A model generated the notes under the pieces. That model searched no databases. It was given only the letters and a program-made list of their open reading frames with translations, and was not told the DNA's origin. Positions 11,453 through 23,300 of a DNA stretch of 64,000 bases are shown in pieces. The stretch spans positions 744,001 to 808,000 of the forward strand of contig JAFCMP010000412.1 in the NCBI GenBank assembly GCA_017506865.1. The letters run 5' to 3'. Every line of letters begins with the position of its first letter. Within the stretch, counting starts at the first letter, position 1. The translations under genes were made by a program, and so were the position numbers. This DNA comes from Tribonema minus. Lineage: Eukaryota; Sar; Xanthophyceae; Tribonematales; Tribonemataceae.

Positions 11453-11804
11453 GTGGCCACGAATAAAGCTACATATACAAGATGCGACACAGGCGGGGTG
11501 ATCACGGTCCTGCCATCGCTGTCTGCGTGCATGCCTAGGCCCAAGCTGACAGATGCTGGACATGAGGAGCGGAAGGCGAGGCGAGCAGCAGCTGCGACAC
11601 AGCGCCGTGCTGCCCTGGGGCGCACGCACAGGAGTCTTAGGCAGGCCTCGGATTCATGCGACGCCTGATGAGAGGCTTCAAGCCAGAGCGGAGCAGGCCA
11701 GAGAGCGGCGCCAGCGGCTGCGGGAGCGGGCAGAGGTGATCATGACTATTCCAGCCAAACTGCCACCAGTAGGTGACAGCACTTGTGAAGACGCACAGTT
11801 TTGA
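11453..11804 (+). other. Arg/Ala-rich ORF relic, possibly transposon-derived
   Basis: Two overlapping frames encode similar basic segments, RPKLTDAGHEERKARRAAAA and RPRIHATPDERLQARAEQAR. The pattern resembles the start of basic ORFs common in protist mobile elements. The two look like a decayed tandem duplication with a frameshift. No catalytic domain follows, so the assignment is weak. Confidence 0.2.
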
Positions 11805-13160
11805 TGTCAGACTCTGGTACTGTAAGACATGTCTATTGGCACTGCTGGCAGTTGCTAATGATAGCAACAACTGTCATGCAGTATGGTGCTGTTTGTGACA
11901 GCTCCTCGTTGACAGGTCTGATGCTTAACCCAGCGGCGCGTGTCCTTCCTGCTTGCGGTGGCTGCTCTTCTTGATCAGTTGGCGTCCGAGTCGGCAGCGC
12001 TTAGGCATCTTCCTCGGGAGGCTTCAAACGTGCCAGCGTACTAGAAAGAATCTGATGAAGACTCAAACGAAGATTGTATGGTCAATTCACCGCTCAACAA
12101 GACACCATCTTCAAGGATGGCATGTGCACATGAGCAAGCCATAGACGAGGAGGGTGCGCCAATGAATGCGACACCTGTGAAGGAGAGTGGTGCCATTCAG
12201 CAGCCCGAATAGCTGGATGGTGTTGCCCTGGGTGAGCCGATGGCGCTTCCCATGGTGATTGCCATCCCTGTGCCAGCTGGCACCGTGGCAAATGTTAGGG
12301 TTAGGGATTAGGGTTAGGATGAGGGACAGGGTGAGCACCAACCCTGAGGGCTGACCTGCGCGTGAAGTGTCTGACCAACGAGCAGGCAAGTACGAGCAGG
12401 CAAGTACTCGGAGCCTCTCAAGACTTCCATAAATAAAGTGAGCACTCAAAGTTTTTGAATGTCAGTGTTACTCTCAATGTTGTTCTAGAGCTTTGTATGC
12501 TCTAAACAGTGTTTCAGTGTTCTGGCGCTTTGCATGTGACTGTGCTCTGAGAGAAATGTGGATCTGATCAGATGGAGCGCCGCTGGTGGATACGAGTGAA
12601 CGTCATCACGCCATTTCATGCTAAGCTCAAGTGGGATTCAGATCTGGGGCAAGTGTGTATGCTGCTTCAAGCCTTGTGGGTGTTTTACAACTCATAGAAG
12701 TAGAATATTCAAGTGGAAAATATTGCGTCATGCCTGCATTGTGATGAAAGGTTTGCACCTGAAAAATCCAACCTGCTAGTCATTAGCTATGCCTGTATCA
12801 GTGTAGTTGTAGTTTCATTTTGCACAGACGATCCGCAGTTGCTGGGAGTATAGGTGCGGATGAACGCAGCGTGCTCCTTACACTGCCTCTTAATTGCCTG
12901 TGGTTTATGCCACTTATCGCGTGAAGCACAGTTGGCATCTCATCCAGTGCAGTGCCAGTAGGTCATGGTGTCACTTGTTTGACGGCCGTTGAGCTGTGGG
13001 CATGTGGCGCGGTGCAGTGCAGCATGTTAGACATGTAATGTTGTTGAGCGCTGAAGTCATAATCAACTCTTTCTCGATGCACGTGGCCAACACTCTACCC
13101 CAAGAGTGTGTATCTTCAGCAGATCTGTACGAATGCCATCAGTGAGTGCAAGTACCCGCG
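11805..13160. other. Intergenic DNA between divergent GST A and GST B
   Basis: No coding region is supported. The stretch is AT-richer than the exons and contains a telomere-like patch (GTTAGGGTTAGGGATTAGGG) near 12294-12325. Confidence 0.5.
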
Positions 13161-13164
13161 GCGC

Positions 13165-13563
13165 CCTCGGGCCGGCGGAACGGCTCGACAACGCAGGAGC
13201 CGATCGTGTCAGCGCCAGGTCATCAGCGGCCATCGCTGTTGCAAACAAAAGCAGATGCGACGCTGCTGACACAGCAGCGGCTTCTGTATGCTGGGCATCC
13301 GCTATGCTCGAGGCGGAGTCGTTCAACACTTCACCTTCAGAGTGACTCTCCCGCGGCCTGACTGTTGACGCTGGTGCACCGTGTGCGCTTGCCTGATCAC
13401 ACAACACACATCTCGAAGAGAAGGCCGAACCAAGTCATCAAGGTGAGTGCTTGCATGCAGCTGCGCCCCCATTGGCTCAGCGTTTCAACGTTACCACGGG
13501 GGAAAGCCTCTGAGTGTACCGCAAGATTTTTCGCTCTGTCGAAGTCGGGTTTGTAGACATGCT
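13165..13563 (+). promoter_or_regulatory. Conserved leader block of GST B (probable 5' UTR exon)
   Basis: This block is almost identical, in inverse orientation, to 36548-36945 upstream of GST E. By eye there are about eight differences in roughly 400 bp. It contains a good donor, ATCAAG|GTGAGTGC, at 13442/13443. A strong acceptor, TGTGTCTGTCGCAG, at about 13738-13751 lies just before the GST B start codon, so the block probably includes a spliced 5' leader exon. Frames through it differ between the copies by indels, which argues against coding. Confidence 0.5.
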
Positions 13564-13766
13564 GATGCGTGCGTAGTTTGCAAGCCTCCTGAGTCCAGTC
13601 GGGTAGGCAAGTACTTGTTTCACAAATGCATGCAGATTCAGCACGTGTGCAGAGAGTATCTGCACAACCCAGCATCATTGCATCTTATCGAAATCTTTTG
13701 CGCCTCATCGCTCGCTGCTGGTACACTGGTCTGTGTCTGTGTCTGTCGCAGCACCCAAGTGCAAAC

Positions 13767-16700
13767 ATGGCGCCTCCCAAGTACACGCTGCACTACTTCG
13801 ACATGGCCGGCCGTGCTGAGGTACTACCTGACGCCTGCAAACCTTGTATCCTCGGTCTTGCAAGACGCCTGCATGTTCTAGATTCTTAACGACTGTTGTC
13901 CAAATACTTGCCTTGTAGAGGCGAGAAAGCCGGAGATAATGAAACACAGTATGCATGGTCGCTGTGATAGGGCAGACTTTATTGCGCCAGGATGTTCTTG
14001 TTGAACGCAGGCGGCCGACCTTGCTGGACTACTACTTAGTCAAGTATGAATTTGACTAATCGAGTCCTCTCCTTTCACATGTGGTCTGCTGTGCCATCAC
14101 CCTCGTGTCCAATTGCCAGGTTTTACTCCATACCTCGGCTCAATACACAGCACTTGCTTGCACGCGCATCGGCAGTTGCAAACGGCGGTCGCTCGCACGC
14201 CTCAGTGCCCGAGGTCTCCGTCAGCAGCGATACTGGAGCCTGCACGTCAGAGTGCCCACATTGTCCGTGCACATGATGACCAAAACCCCCGCACCCGCTG
14301 CACTGCTGCTTGTTGCGACAGCCTTTGAGACTGGCATTTGCGATCTGCGGTGTGGAGTTTACGGACCGGCGCTTTGCCCGCGACGAGTGGCCGGGGATCA
14401 AAGCCAGCGGCTTCCTGCCCTATGGGCAGGTGCCCGTGCTCGAGGTGCGTCACCCTTGAACTTGTCAACTTTTTGGGATTATATTATGTAAGGCAGGTGC
14501 CTCTTTTTAGAAAGAAGGCTTTTGAGGTGAGCATGTGTGCGTCACCTTTGAACTTAGGTCAAGTACCTGATGCTTGGTGAGCTGCAGACCCGGCAACAGC
14601 AATCCCTCAAGCGGACAATGGGCGAGTTGGGGTTGATGTGGCCCAGCGCTCATCAGCAGAAATGTTGTTGATCCGAGCCACTTGTGTGTGCAATCCGGCG
14701 GGGGGTTGCGCTGGTGTGTGATCACGTGCCATTCGCATTTATCACATGATCTTTTGATTTGTTTTCATGATTATGACAGTCCAGAACGCATCATATTCTC
14801 GAGCACTATGAAGTGCTGCCCACTGGTCACACCAGGGGTCGTGTCCTTCTACACTCAGGACCTCATGCTCTGAAATGATCGTGCACACGTGAGCGAATGG
14901 GTGCGCGGGTGGATTCAGGCATGGGTTCAATGAATTGTGGCTGGTTGACCAAGTGCATGTATGATTTAACTTGAAAGGTGGCACCGGCTCCAATGTTTCA
15001 AATCCGCTGGCTGTGGCCTGCGTGCACTGAGTCCTGCGCCATTACGCCGCGCAGAAAGAACTGCGCGGCATGAACAATCAAAAGCATAATAAGTAGAGAC
15101 TTGTCTTTTCAAGCTTTCTCCAGCAGTACGTCTGTTCAGGACCACCTGAACCTCGTACCTACAGTAGTTTCGCGCTCGCTGGCACCGCCCCCGCGCCTAC
15201 GCCTTATGCGGTGAAGCACGACAGCAAGAAGCCAGATTCTCCGACTTTGTGGCATACGCACATCATCGCTGCAAGAACATCTTCTCAGTAGCCCCTGCTG
15301 CCGCGCAGCGTGATAAAGCAGCTTCTGCTGACAAGCACAAAAGCCGAAATCACACACTCATGCGTTCACCACTCACACGCGCACGCATGCTCAATTGGCA
15401 AGAAGGAGGTGACCGCGCAGGTTTCCGCCACCTTGGCGTACATTGAAGAAAATAATTTCCCATGGCACAGCCGCTGCTCTTGCGCAGATTGCTCAAGCAG
15501 TGTCAGCCGAGGCACACTGCGACCCTGACGTAGCTACGCGCTTGCCCGAAGAAAAAAAAATTCCTGTTGTCCAACGTTGTTCACGCCTCAGGTGGAGACG
15601 GAAGACTGCAAGAAGGAGGTTTTTGCGGAGTCCTCCGCCATGGTGTTACACGTCGAACCAAAATTCGCCACAGCCGCAGCTCTCGCGCAGAGCTCCTGCG
15701 CAGATTGCCCAAGAAATCAAATGTTATCCAACCTGTGTTCGTGCCTCAGGTGGAGACGGATGGCAAGAAGGAGGTCATCGCTGAGTCCTCCGCCATCATG
15801 GCGTACATTGTCGCCGCGCACGGCGCCGCGGGCGGCATGGCGCGCACCGCCCCCCTGGACGTCGCGCGCGTGGAGGAGATACGCAGCGCCGTTGACGCCA
15901 TGATCTCCAAGATCTCGCCGACCATGTGGGAGAAGGACGAGGAGAAGAAGATGGCCATGCGCGCGGAGCTCGCCTCCACGACGCTCCCCAGGTGAGCGCC
16001 GCCGCTACTTCAACTGTGTATTGATGTATGCCTGTTTGCCTGCGTGCAGTGACGCTCTTCAAGTTGAGTTCCGCTGCTGCTACTTCCATGAGGTAGGTGC
16101 TCTGCGTACTGTTTGATCCCAGAGCTCGCCTCCACGACGCTCCCGAGGTGCGCGCTGCTGCTGCTTCATCTGTGCTCTGCCAAGGGTCTCAACATCAAAG
16201 CAGAGGTGGTTACGCAGTGCTCATTCCACGCCATCAGAGTGTGTGACGCTCCCACTTCCATGGCGTGCACCTGTGTGCAAAGGCGTCAACGGCGCTCCAC
16301 AAGGCAGTGACGCGCCTGCTGCCATGGCGCGCTCTGTTTCGTGACTCCCTGAGCTCGCCTTCACAACGGTCTGCAAGCGAGTGACGCTATCCCTCTGTGG
16401 TTTGTGACTTACACAAGTCGAGTGGCAATTCCATTCTCACCCAGTGTTTGCGTAGTGATGAACCCCAGAGCCTGCCTCACGACGCTTCTCAAGTCGAGAG
16501 CGGTGCTCCTACTTCAATGGAATGTTATCAAGGCAGCAGTATTTTAGCAGCTGTCCTAGCAGATGCGATTTTGCTGCGCCCTGTACGCCCAGCTGAACAC
16601 ACACATTTTGGAGTACATAGAGGCACCAAGACTACTACCACTGTCTTGTGTCAGTGCAGCTGCCTGTGGCTGTAATGGCAGGAATGCCGCCATGTGTACG

Positions 16701-17264
16701 CCCCTGACCACCCTTGAAGCAGCCATGCCCAAAGCACGCAGCAGCTGCAGGTGCAGCGTTTGGGCAGCTTACACACCATGAAGTACACATGCAGGCAACG
16801 ACCGTGACTTTTGAGTTGCTGTTACAATTGGCTCAGCATACGCTAATCCAGCACATGCAACTCAGCAAATCGGAAGTGTGCGACAGCATTCACTGTGTCA
16901 CGCCTGTCGTTACAGGTACCTGGCCGATAGTGCAAGTGGCTTAGCGCACGCTTATTCGGCACATACAACCATGTAAGGAAATCAAACCTTCGTAAGTGTG
17001 CGCAAGTATCTAAAACTGTGTCATGCCCGTCCCTGCAGGTACCTGGCGGCGATCGACGCGCGCCTGCAGGACAGCGGCTACGTTTCCGGCGACACCGTCA
17101 CCGCCGCTGACATCAACGTGGCGGAGGCGGTGGCGTGGTTCACCAAGGGCATCCTCGACGGCATCCACACCACCATCGTGGACGCGTACCCCCGCGTACT
17201 CAAGTGCGCGGCTAACGTGCGCGACCACCCGCGCGTGGTCGCCTGGCACAAGAGCCGCGCCTGA
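13767..17264 (+). CDS. Glutathione S-transferase B, sigma-like (4 exons)
   Basis: Coding exons are 13767-13820, 14322-14444, 15750-15991 and 17039-17264 (TGA); phases 0, 0, 2; 214 residues. Exon 1 reads MAPPKYTLHYFDMAGRAE with the catalytic-type Tyr. Exon 2 has PLRLAFAICGVEFTDRRF and ends GQVPVLE. Exon 3 opens with VETDGKKEVIAESSAIMAY (glutathione site). Exon 4 has YLAAIDARLQDSGY, GDTVTAADI and ends HPRVVAWHKSRA. Start choice: this ATG directly follows a spliced-leader-type acceptor and matches GST E. Exon sizes equal those of GST E except for one fewer codon in exon 3. It is the plus-strand half of the inverted B/E duplication. Function is inferred as cytosolic glutathione transfer; substrate unknown. 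Confidence 0.93.
15390..15650 (+). repeat. Acceptor-side copies of GST B exon 3
   Basis: The exon 3 start (GGCAAGAAGGAGGTCATCGC, TCCGCCATCATGGCGTACAT) recurs with decay at about 15393-15446 and 15588-15650. The latter retains CTCAGGTGGAGACGGA as a potential acceptor. The working exon starts at 15750. Confidence 0.85.
16100..16525 (+). repeat. Donor-side copies of GST B exon 3
   Basis: Units resembling GAGCTCGCCTCCACGACGCT followed by CCCAGGTGAGCG and GCTCCTACTTCA recur near 16113-16165, 16225-16260, 16340-16390 and 16465-16520. All are derived from the exon 3/intron 3 junction at 15991. Confidence 0.75.
16905..16960 (+). repeat. Acceptor-side copy of GST B exon 4
   Basis: ACAGGTACCTGGCCGATAG resembles the working acceptor and exon 4 start TGCAGGTACCTGGCGGCGAT at 17033-17052. 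The copy contains an early stop and lies about 125 bp upstream. Confidence 0.7.
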
Positions 17265-18678
17265 GCGCTGCTGCCGTGCACATCAGCACTTGAAGTTGAA
17301 GTAAGGTTAGCATTGTAGGGTTTGGGGGCGTCCTGGCCAGAGGGGGTACTGGTTCTGACACCCCTGTGTCCCCAGGGCGTGCATCGTCAGCCCCCCCCCC
17401 CCCCCCCCCCCCTCCCCGCCTCCTGCTTTCCTACTTCCAATTTAAAGCAGCACATCCACGCTGCCCATAACGTTGGTACACACACAGATATAGCCGCTGC
17501 ACATTTCCTTGTGCGCAGGTGCTAGATCTGCTTTTCGTCGTGCATTTCTTCGTGTTGCGAGGTGTAAGCAGGGGTGCGGGTGTCCACGAGTTGCAAGTCG
17601 TGAGTCATGGTCATTGCTGCTGTTGATACCACACGCGGGAAGGAAAGGAGGGATTGGTCTCAACCCCTCAATGGTCCGGAAACAGAGTCTGTGATTTGTG
17701 CCAGGCGTGTGCCAATCCTGGCGTTCAAGAACCATCGCCTTCCAGTATCTAAATGCACTTGTGTGTGTGTGTGTGCGTCCCGGACTCGTTTTTGCCACCA
17801 TGCTGCCGGTGTGCCAACACTTTGTGGACCACACATCTTGCAGCGTTTGTCCATTGCGCTTGCACGATTCGGGGTATGGTGGCAGTTGGCAACTTGTGTG
17901 CACTGCCACACTTTGCAGTATACTGAGGCTCTCTGACCTTGATGACTGTGAGGACGGCGCCAACAGAGACGCACGTTTTGCAAGTAATATCACCTAAGAT
18001 TCGTAGATTGTCACATGTTGCGCGCCTCCACGCAGGTCTGTTGCACAAGCACAGGGCCTGCTGTATGTGTCATCGTGGCATGGTCCGCTACTTCACTGCA
18101 GCTCTGCAAGCTGAGCGCCCATAAATACAGCAGCGTTGCCTTCTACGTAGTACATACAGAATGCTGTACGAGTCATTGCAACTGCTGCACTCCAAAGCCA
18201 GTTTGGGGGGACCTGTCGCAGAGGTTCAGCCGTACACGTAGCATAGTGCAGATGGTAGAGTATCAGAACCGCTTGCTCGACCAGGTTTATAGTCTAGCTG
18301 GCACTTGTACACAAAAGGTGGTTGAAATGCCTCTGTTTTTTGCCAACCATTGGCACCTCTAGAAGAGCTCAAAAAGCATGCAAAGCGGCACTGAGCAGAA
18401 ATTGTTCACAAGGTACCAAGCCTTGACTTTGCTTACCCCAGGTAAGCGGAGGCACTGGAAGATCCCTGACCGTAGCAACACCTGTTGAAAGTATTGACTG
18501 CCTAATGCTGGCCGTTCTGGTACTTGATGGGTGTCCAGCAGGTTGAGCACTGCTGCTCATCTTCGGATTCCTGCTTGTTGAAAGAATTGCGTTGCCGCAG
18601 GTCAAATTTAATAAGTTGAGGAAGGAATCCACCTTGTCATTCAGTTGAGCGCTGTGCAGTGGTCAGCAGAGTACAAGC
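17265..18678. other. 3' flank of GST B, matched inversely by the GST E flank
   Basis: A poly-C run lies at about 17393-17412. From about 17440 to 18000 the sequence matches 31.8-32.3 kb in inverse orientation at lower similarity than the upstream block, extending the B/E inverted duplication past the genes. No gene is recognised. Confidence 0.55.
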
Positions 18679-19467
18679 GTGCCACCCACTGCCAATGACC
18701 GCCCGGGTGCGGCGCCCATGTCCAGTATGGCAGCAGCCACGATGATTTTGATTGCGATCTTCATAGACGGGTGGGGCATACAGGGCGAGGTGTGCCCATG
18801 GCGGTGCAGTGATGTGAGCCCCACCTCCACGCATGCGATCAGCTGCCCCAGCCAGCACATACGGGGGCACAACGCGACACACACTGCCCGAAAGCGGTGC
18901 CTGCAGCGCATCTTGAGACAGCACCATGTCTCTATTGTCCGCAATGAGGACGCTAGCGTCTTCAAGGTACCGGGGTATCGGGCGGACACAGTCATTGACC
19001 CGGGGTGTCTGCACTTTAGCAGTGCATACCGTAACAAGGGAATAGTGCTAGACACAAGTGTGCGCGCGCCCACAGCGAGCTCGTACCTGACAGGCAAAAC
19101 AAATGCCTCGAACACGGACGGCTATGCTGCTGGGGTGGGGGAGGACGCGAAGGTCAAGCACCACACCGGCACCTTGACGTCATCTTGGGCTTTTGTGCCA
19201 TTCGTGCAGGAGTCGTACGGACGGCTGGGCAAGCAGACAAGCCTTTTTGTTAAGGAGTTGGCAATGCACTCAGCACTGTGCTCAGGGGGGGGGAAGGCAG
19301 ATGTGTTAAGCAAGGCCGGGTTAGCTAAGCGTCAGATCCTCATTGAGCTGAGCATATCGCTGGCGCGGGAGTTGGCGGAGCGCGTCATGGCGTACACACG
19401 TGGAGCGCGAATGCTGGGCTGTGTTGCGGCGCCGGTATCCAAGCTCCTAGGGCACAGCGCAGACTAG
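18679..19467 (+). mobile_element. Remnant of non-LTR retrotransposon ORF (RT C-terminal region)
   Basis: A 262-codon open frame carries, in order, ADTVIDPGCLHF, VLDTSVRAPTASSYLTG, a run of small polar residues, WAFVPFVQESYGRLGK, and an ALAKRQ-like helical end. This order resembles the segment behind the polymerase domain in LINE-type elements of algae and other protists. No YxDD polymerase core or endonuclease is visible upstream, so it is most likely a 5'-truncated remnant. It lies between GST B and C in plus orientation. The first 100 residues are not recognised. Confidence 0.5.
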
Positions 19468-20390
19468 GCTGCTGCGTTGACGCAAGCTTTTCGATTGCAT
19501 AGGCAACCCGGCCTCCCTTGGGCCTTTATAAATACAAGTCCATACGTACATGTGTCAGCTGGGCTGCCGAAGCCGATGTCGGCCGTCGCAAAGAAATATG
19601 AATCTAGCAACGAAGACCGCGCCTGGAGATGGGGTGCTCTTTGCATCACAAATGATTGCTCCTCAAGTGATTGCACCTCAAATTCTAGTGTGGTTGTTGC
19701 GAGACGATACATCTTTTAGATTTTATTGGAATATCACGATTGAGCCAAGTTTGATGATGCACCAAAAGCTTGTAAATGGGACAAATTGAGATGTCTTTCG
19801 TTTTGGGGAAAATATACCACCTCAACATCAACTGTAAAATCAACCCAAGTGCCAAGGTTAAGGTAGTGCACATATCATTTCTGTTGGCATATGCCACAAC
19901 ACTTATGTTCAGCAAGCTAAACCGGCATTTTTTTAACAGGGTTGGGCTGAGGGGAGCGAAATAACTCTGTGACCCTGCGCTGCAACGCTGGGCTGCAACT
20001 GAAGCGATGGTACTGTTTGATTAGATGCCAAGCGGTTTTTCTACTCAGCGACGACGAAAAAACTTCAAGTTGGAAATCGCGCCCAAAACCCTTCTAAAGA
20101 AATAATTAAAGCCGCCACTGATCCAGCACCCCGAGGACAAGCAGACAAGCAGACAGGCGAGTAACGATGTGCAAAAATTGCGTAATTGCATTTAAGTAGT
20201 ACAAGCGGCCATGGAAGCGGGTATCATTGCTTCCGTTTCTTCCTGATTTGCGATATCATCATCACTTTGTGGCACCTGTGCTGTCAGCAGGTATGCGGCA
20301 AGCTCACTCGTATGCATCGCTCGCGCTTTACATGGCAGCTGCAGCAGCAGCATATACAGCACCAGCAGCGGCCGTCCTCTCCACAAGCGC
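19468..20390. other. AT-rich intergenic stretch before GST C
   Basis: No gene is supported. The stretch is clearly AT-richer than the rest of the window. It holds the presumed promoter and leader of GST C, without a convincing single TATA box. Confidence 0.4.
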
Positions 20391-20391
20391 C

Positions 20392-23300
20392 ATGTCGTAC
20401 ACTCTCCACTACTTCAACTTCTCTGGCCGTGGTGAGGTGAGTTGAGGCTTGAAGTACACGTCACAGTCGATAAAGGCGTGTGTGCCTTCAAAATTGACGG
20501 CAGGACAAGGGTGTATGTGAAAATCAATGTAAACTTTACGCTATTCGGTTTGCCACACGAAAATCTACTGCGGATTGGCTTGGTGCACAAAGCAGGATCA
20601 GAGTTGCTTGGTGAATCAACATGAGGTTTTTTAATGAGGCATTCTGCAAGCCGCGTACATTTGCATATCATACGTCGTCGTTTTGCAGCCTCCCATGTAC
20701 CGTGCTTTCCAACATTTGGGTCCCCTTGGCAATGCTGTATGCTGGGTCCCCTTGGCAATGCTGTATGCTGCTGTGCCTTTTCACAACTCAGTTTTCTAGG
20801 TGCCAATCATCATAATGGTACACTGCCACCGACCCATAATTTCACCCTCAATGCATCATCAGCTGAATCAAGAAGATGAAGCTACCGTTGGCCATACTTC
20901 GTGGTAGATCGCCGAACAAAAACTGCCATTGCAAAGAGGCACCGATTTTCCCTACAGAGGCTGCATTGAGATGCACGTTGGCAGAGTGTAACTGATGTGT
21001 CTGGGCCGCTAGGGCAAGTCATTGCAGTGACATTTGCTATAGCCCTCGAGCAATTCAGGCCTGGGGAATACTGCAGCTGATCTCAATGTAAGCCGATCCA
21101 GCTAGCAAACAGTTGTCTAGGAACGATACATAGCATGTGCTCTACAAGCCCCGACTCACCACTGCTAGCACGTTGGCTCCTGAACTGACCATTGGGATGT
21201 CCAACTGCTAATGGCAGTAACAACAGCTACATTGCCGCCCTCAACTGACCATTGGCAGGACTAGCGGCTCATGGCAGTGACAAGGGGCTACATTGCAGCC
21301 GTCAACATCAACTTGAAGGCTGAACGCTGCAATCACCGCTGCACCGCAAGCCTTGACGAAGTTGCTCAGCATGCAATTATGGTGCGCTGTCAGCACTGTG
21401 CTGCGCAAGCACTTGGCACAGCCGGCTGCGTGAGGCGCAACCTGTTTCGGACGTTTTCAACCGTGGCAGTCGACACGCTTGCAGACGCATGTTACTGGCG
21501 TCCCCTGATGCGCCTGCCCTGCAGTCCTGCACCAGCGTCCAAGAAGAAGCACTTGAAGTACACAGAATAGTCTCATGCGTGCTCGAGCGCCTGGCATTCG
21601 GTCATTTTACCAAACTTTCCATGTTCAAACCTCCAGCAGATGCAGTCGTCACCTGGGCTTTTGGGCCTTCAGTGAGACTCAGTTGTAGAGTATACAGCAG
21701 AGCGCAGGCTGAAGCAGTTGACTGCTTCCGCGTGCGCTGTCAAAGACATGCCACGCGGTACTGTGAGGTGCGTCATAACACTGAGTGAGCACCGGCCAGC
21801 GTCGATGGAAGACATCTGGAGGCATGTAAACATTATGCTGAATTTATGAAGGGTGACCCTACGCCAAACCCCTGGTGAACGCGCAATCGCCGCTAGCAAG
21901 TGGCTTAGAAGTGGCCAAAGCTTTACACATGTCATAGTTCATGCCCTGATGGCGCACAGCTCATATGCCGTTCATCACCTTGTCACCCTGGTGCGTTTCG
22001 GCAGCCCCTGAGGCTGGCGCTCGCCATCTGCGGCGTGCCCTTTGTCGACAAGAGGATCTCGGGCAAAGAGCTCATGGCCGGCAAGGCCAGCGGGTTTCTC
22101 CCTTATGGAGTGGTGCCTGTCCTGGAGGTGAGCACCTCATGCATGAAGCATTGATTCACAAGTATATAAGTGTAGAATTTTGTCTTGTGCGAATTTGTGA
22201 TCTTGCCATTTATTTGTGGGAGCGATGCACATGGATAATCATTGATCAAGGATGGTAGGGCACGGCCCATTTTCCGAATCATCAGCCTATGCCTATCGAG
22301 GATGCATCATTGGTTCTTCTAGCTGTGATGTCAAGGGGTTCTCTTGAGATGCAGTCCAGGTTGAACTATGAACATAAGTTGTGCTATGGCTCTGGGCACT
22401 ACCCCTGGCCTACCTTGCGAAAAAGGCGTACATCAAAATGCTTATTTGGTTTTCTGGAGCATAGGGTAAGGATCCGCAGTGGGGGAGGCCAGCTGGTTTT
22501 TTTCTGCCCGGAGCGGGCAATGATTTGGGAGGCAGCCTCACCACATTTCGATATGTGGTGGGCTCATGTTCTGGCCATGGCTTCGAATGCGTCGCTGCAG
22601 AAGCTGGCTGCAGGTTTGTGGGACCCTCAGCTACGTATACTGCAATAAAGAAGGCAGGCTTAAACTGCACCTGAATCTTCAGTCTCCGTGAAAATGGAGC
22701 ATGATGCTGGTGGCAAATTCAGCAGTTGGGACCTCTAATGTCATGCCCGGCTCGAGGCCAGACTAGGTGCCGTTGACTTCTTCCGGCTTACCTGCTGCAT
22801 GTGGCAGCCTCGTGACTGGTGGTAGGTAGGTTGGTATAAGTGCTGCATATCGCGCCACATCGATCAGCACATTGGTTTGGGAATGCACTCTATCATTCAA
22901 CACTGCTACACTGGCAGTACCGCTTTGTCAGTGAACTGTTGATGTTTTTTTGCCGTTCCCCATCGCAGCGCCAACTAATCCTTAGGACAGTGCCAGTAAA
23001 GTGTGCTTTTTCGCAATTGCTGTTCTTTATCGCATAGCCAAGACCGTAGCACCCACCTCTTGATGCAGCGCCCTAGATATTATAATATCCACTCCCAATT
23101 TTTTTGCTGGCTTACAAACAAGACGGGGGAAAATGCATCAATAGGCCCTGCAATACCAGCATGCAGCTTCTTTGCTGTACAATGATCAAGTTTCTGCCAC
23201 AAGCAACACCCCCCCCCCCCCCCCCCGCTGCAGCCGCCACCGCTCCGTTGAGTACCAGACAGCAAAACTGGGGCACGAGCGCCTGCACACGGACTGGTGT

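Noticed and set aside
13063..13407. 114-codon frame opposite to GST B, partly shared with the GST E copy
   Set aside because: The two copies lose the common frame through an indel and differences are not biased to silent sites; a noncoding leader or promoter is more likely.
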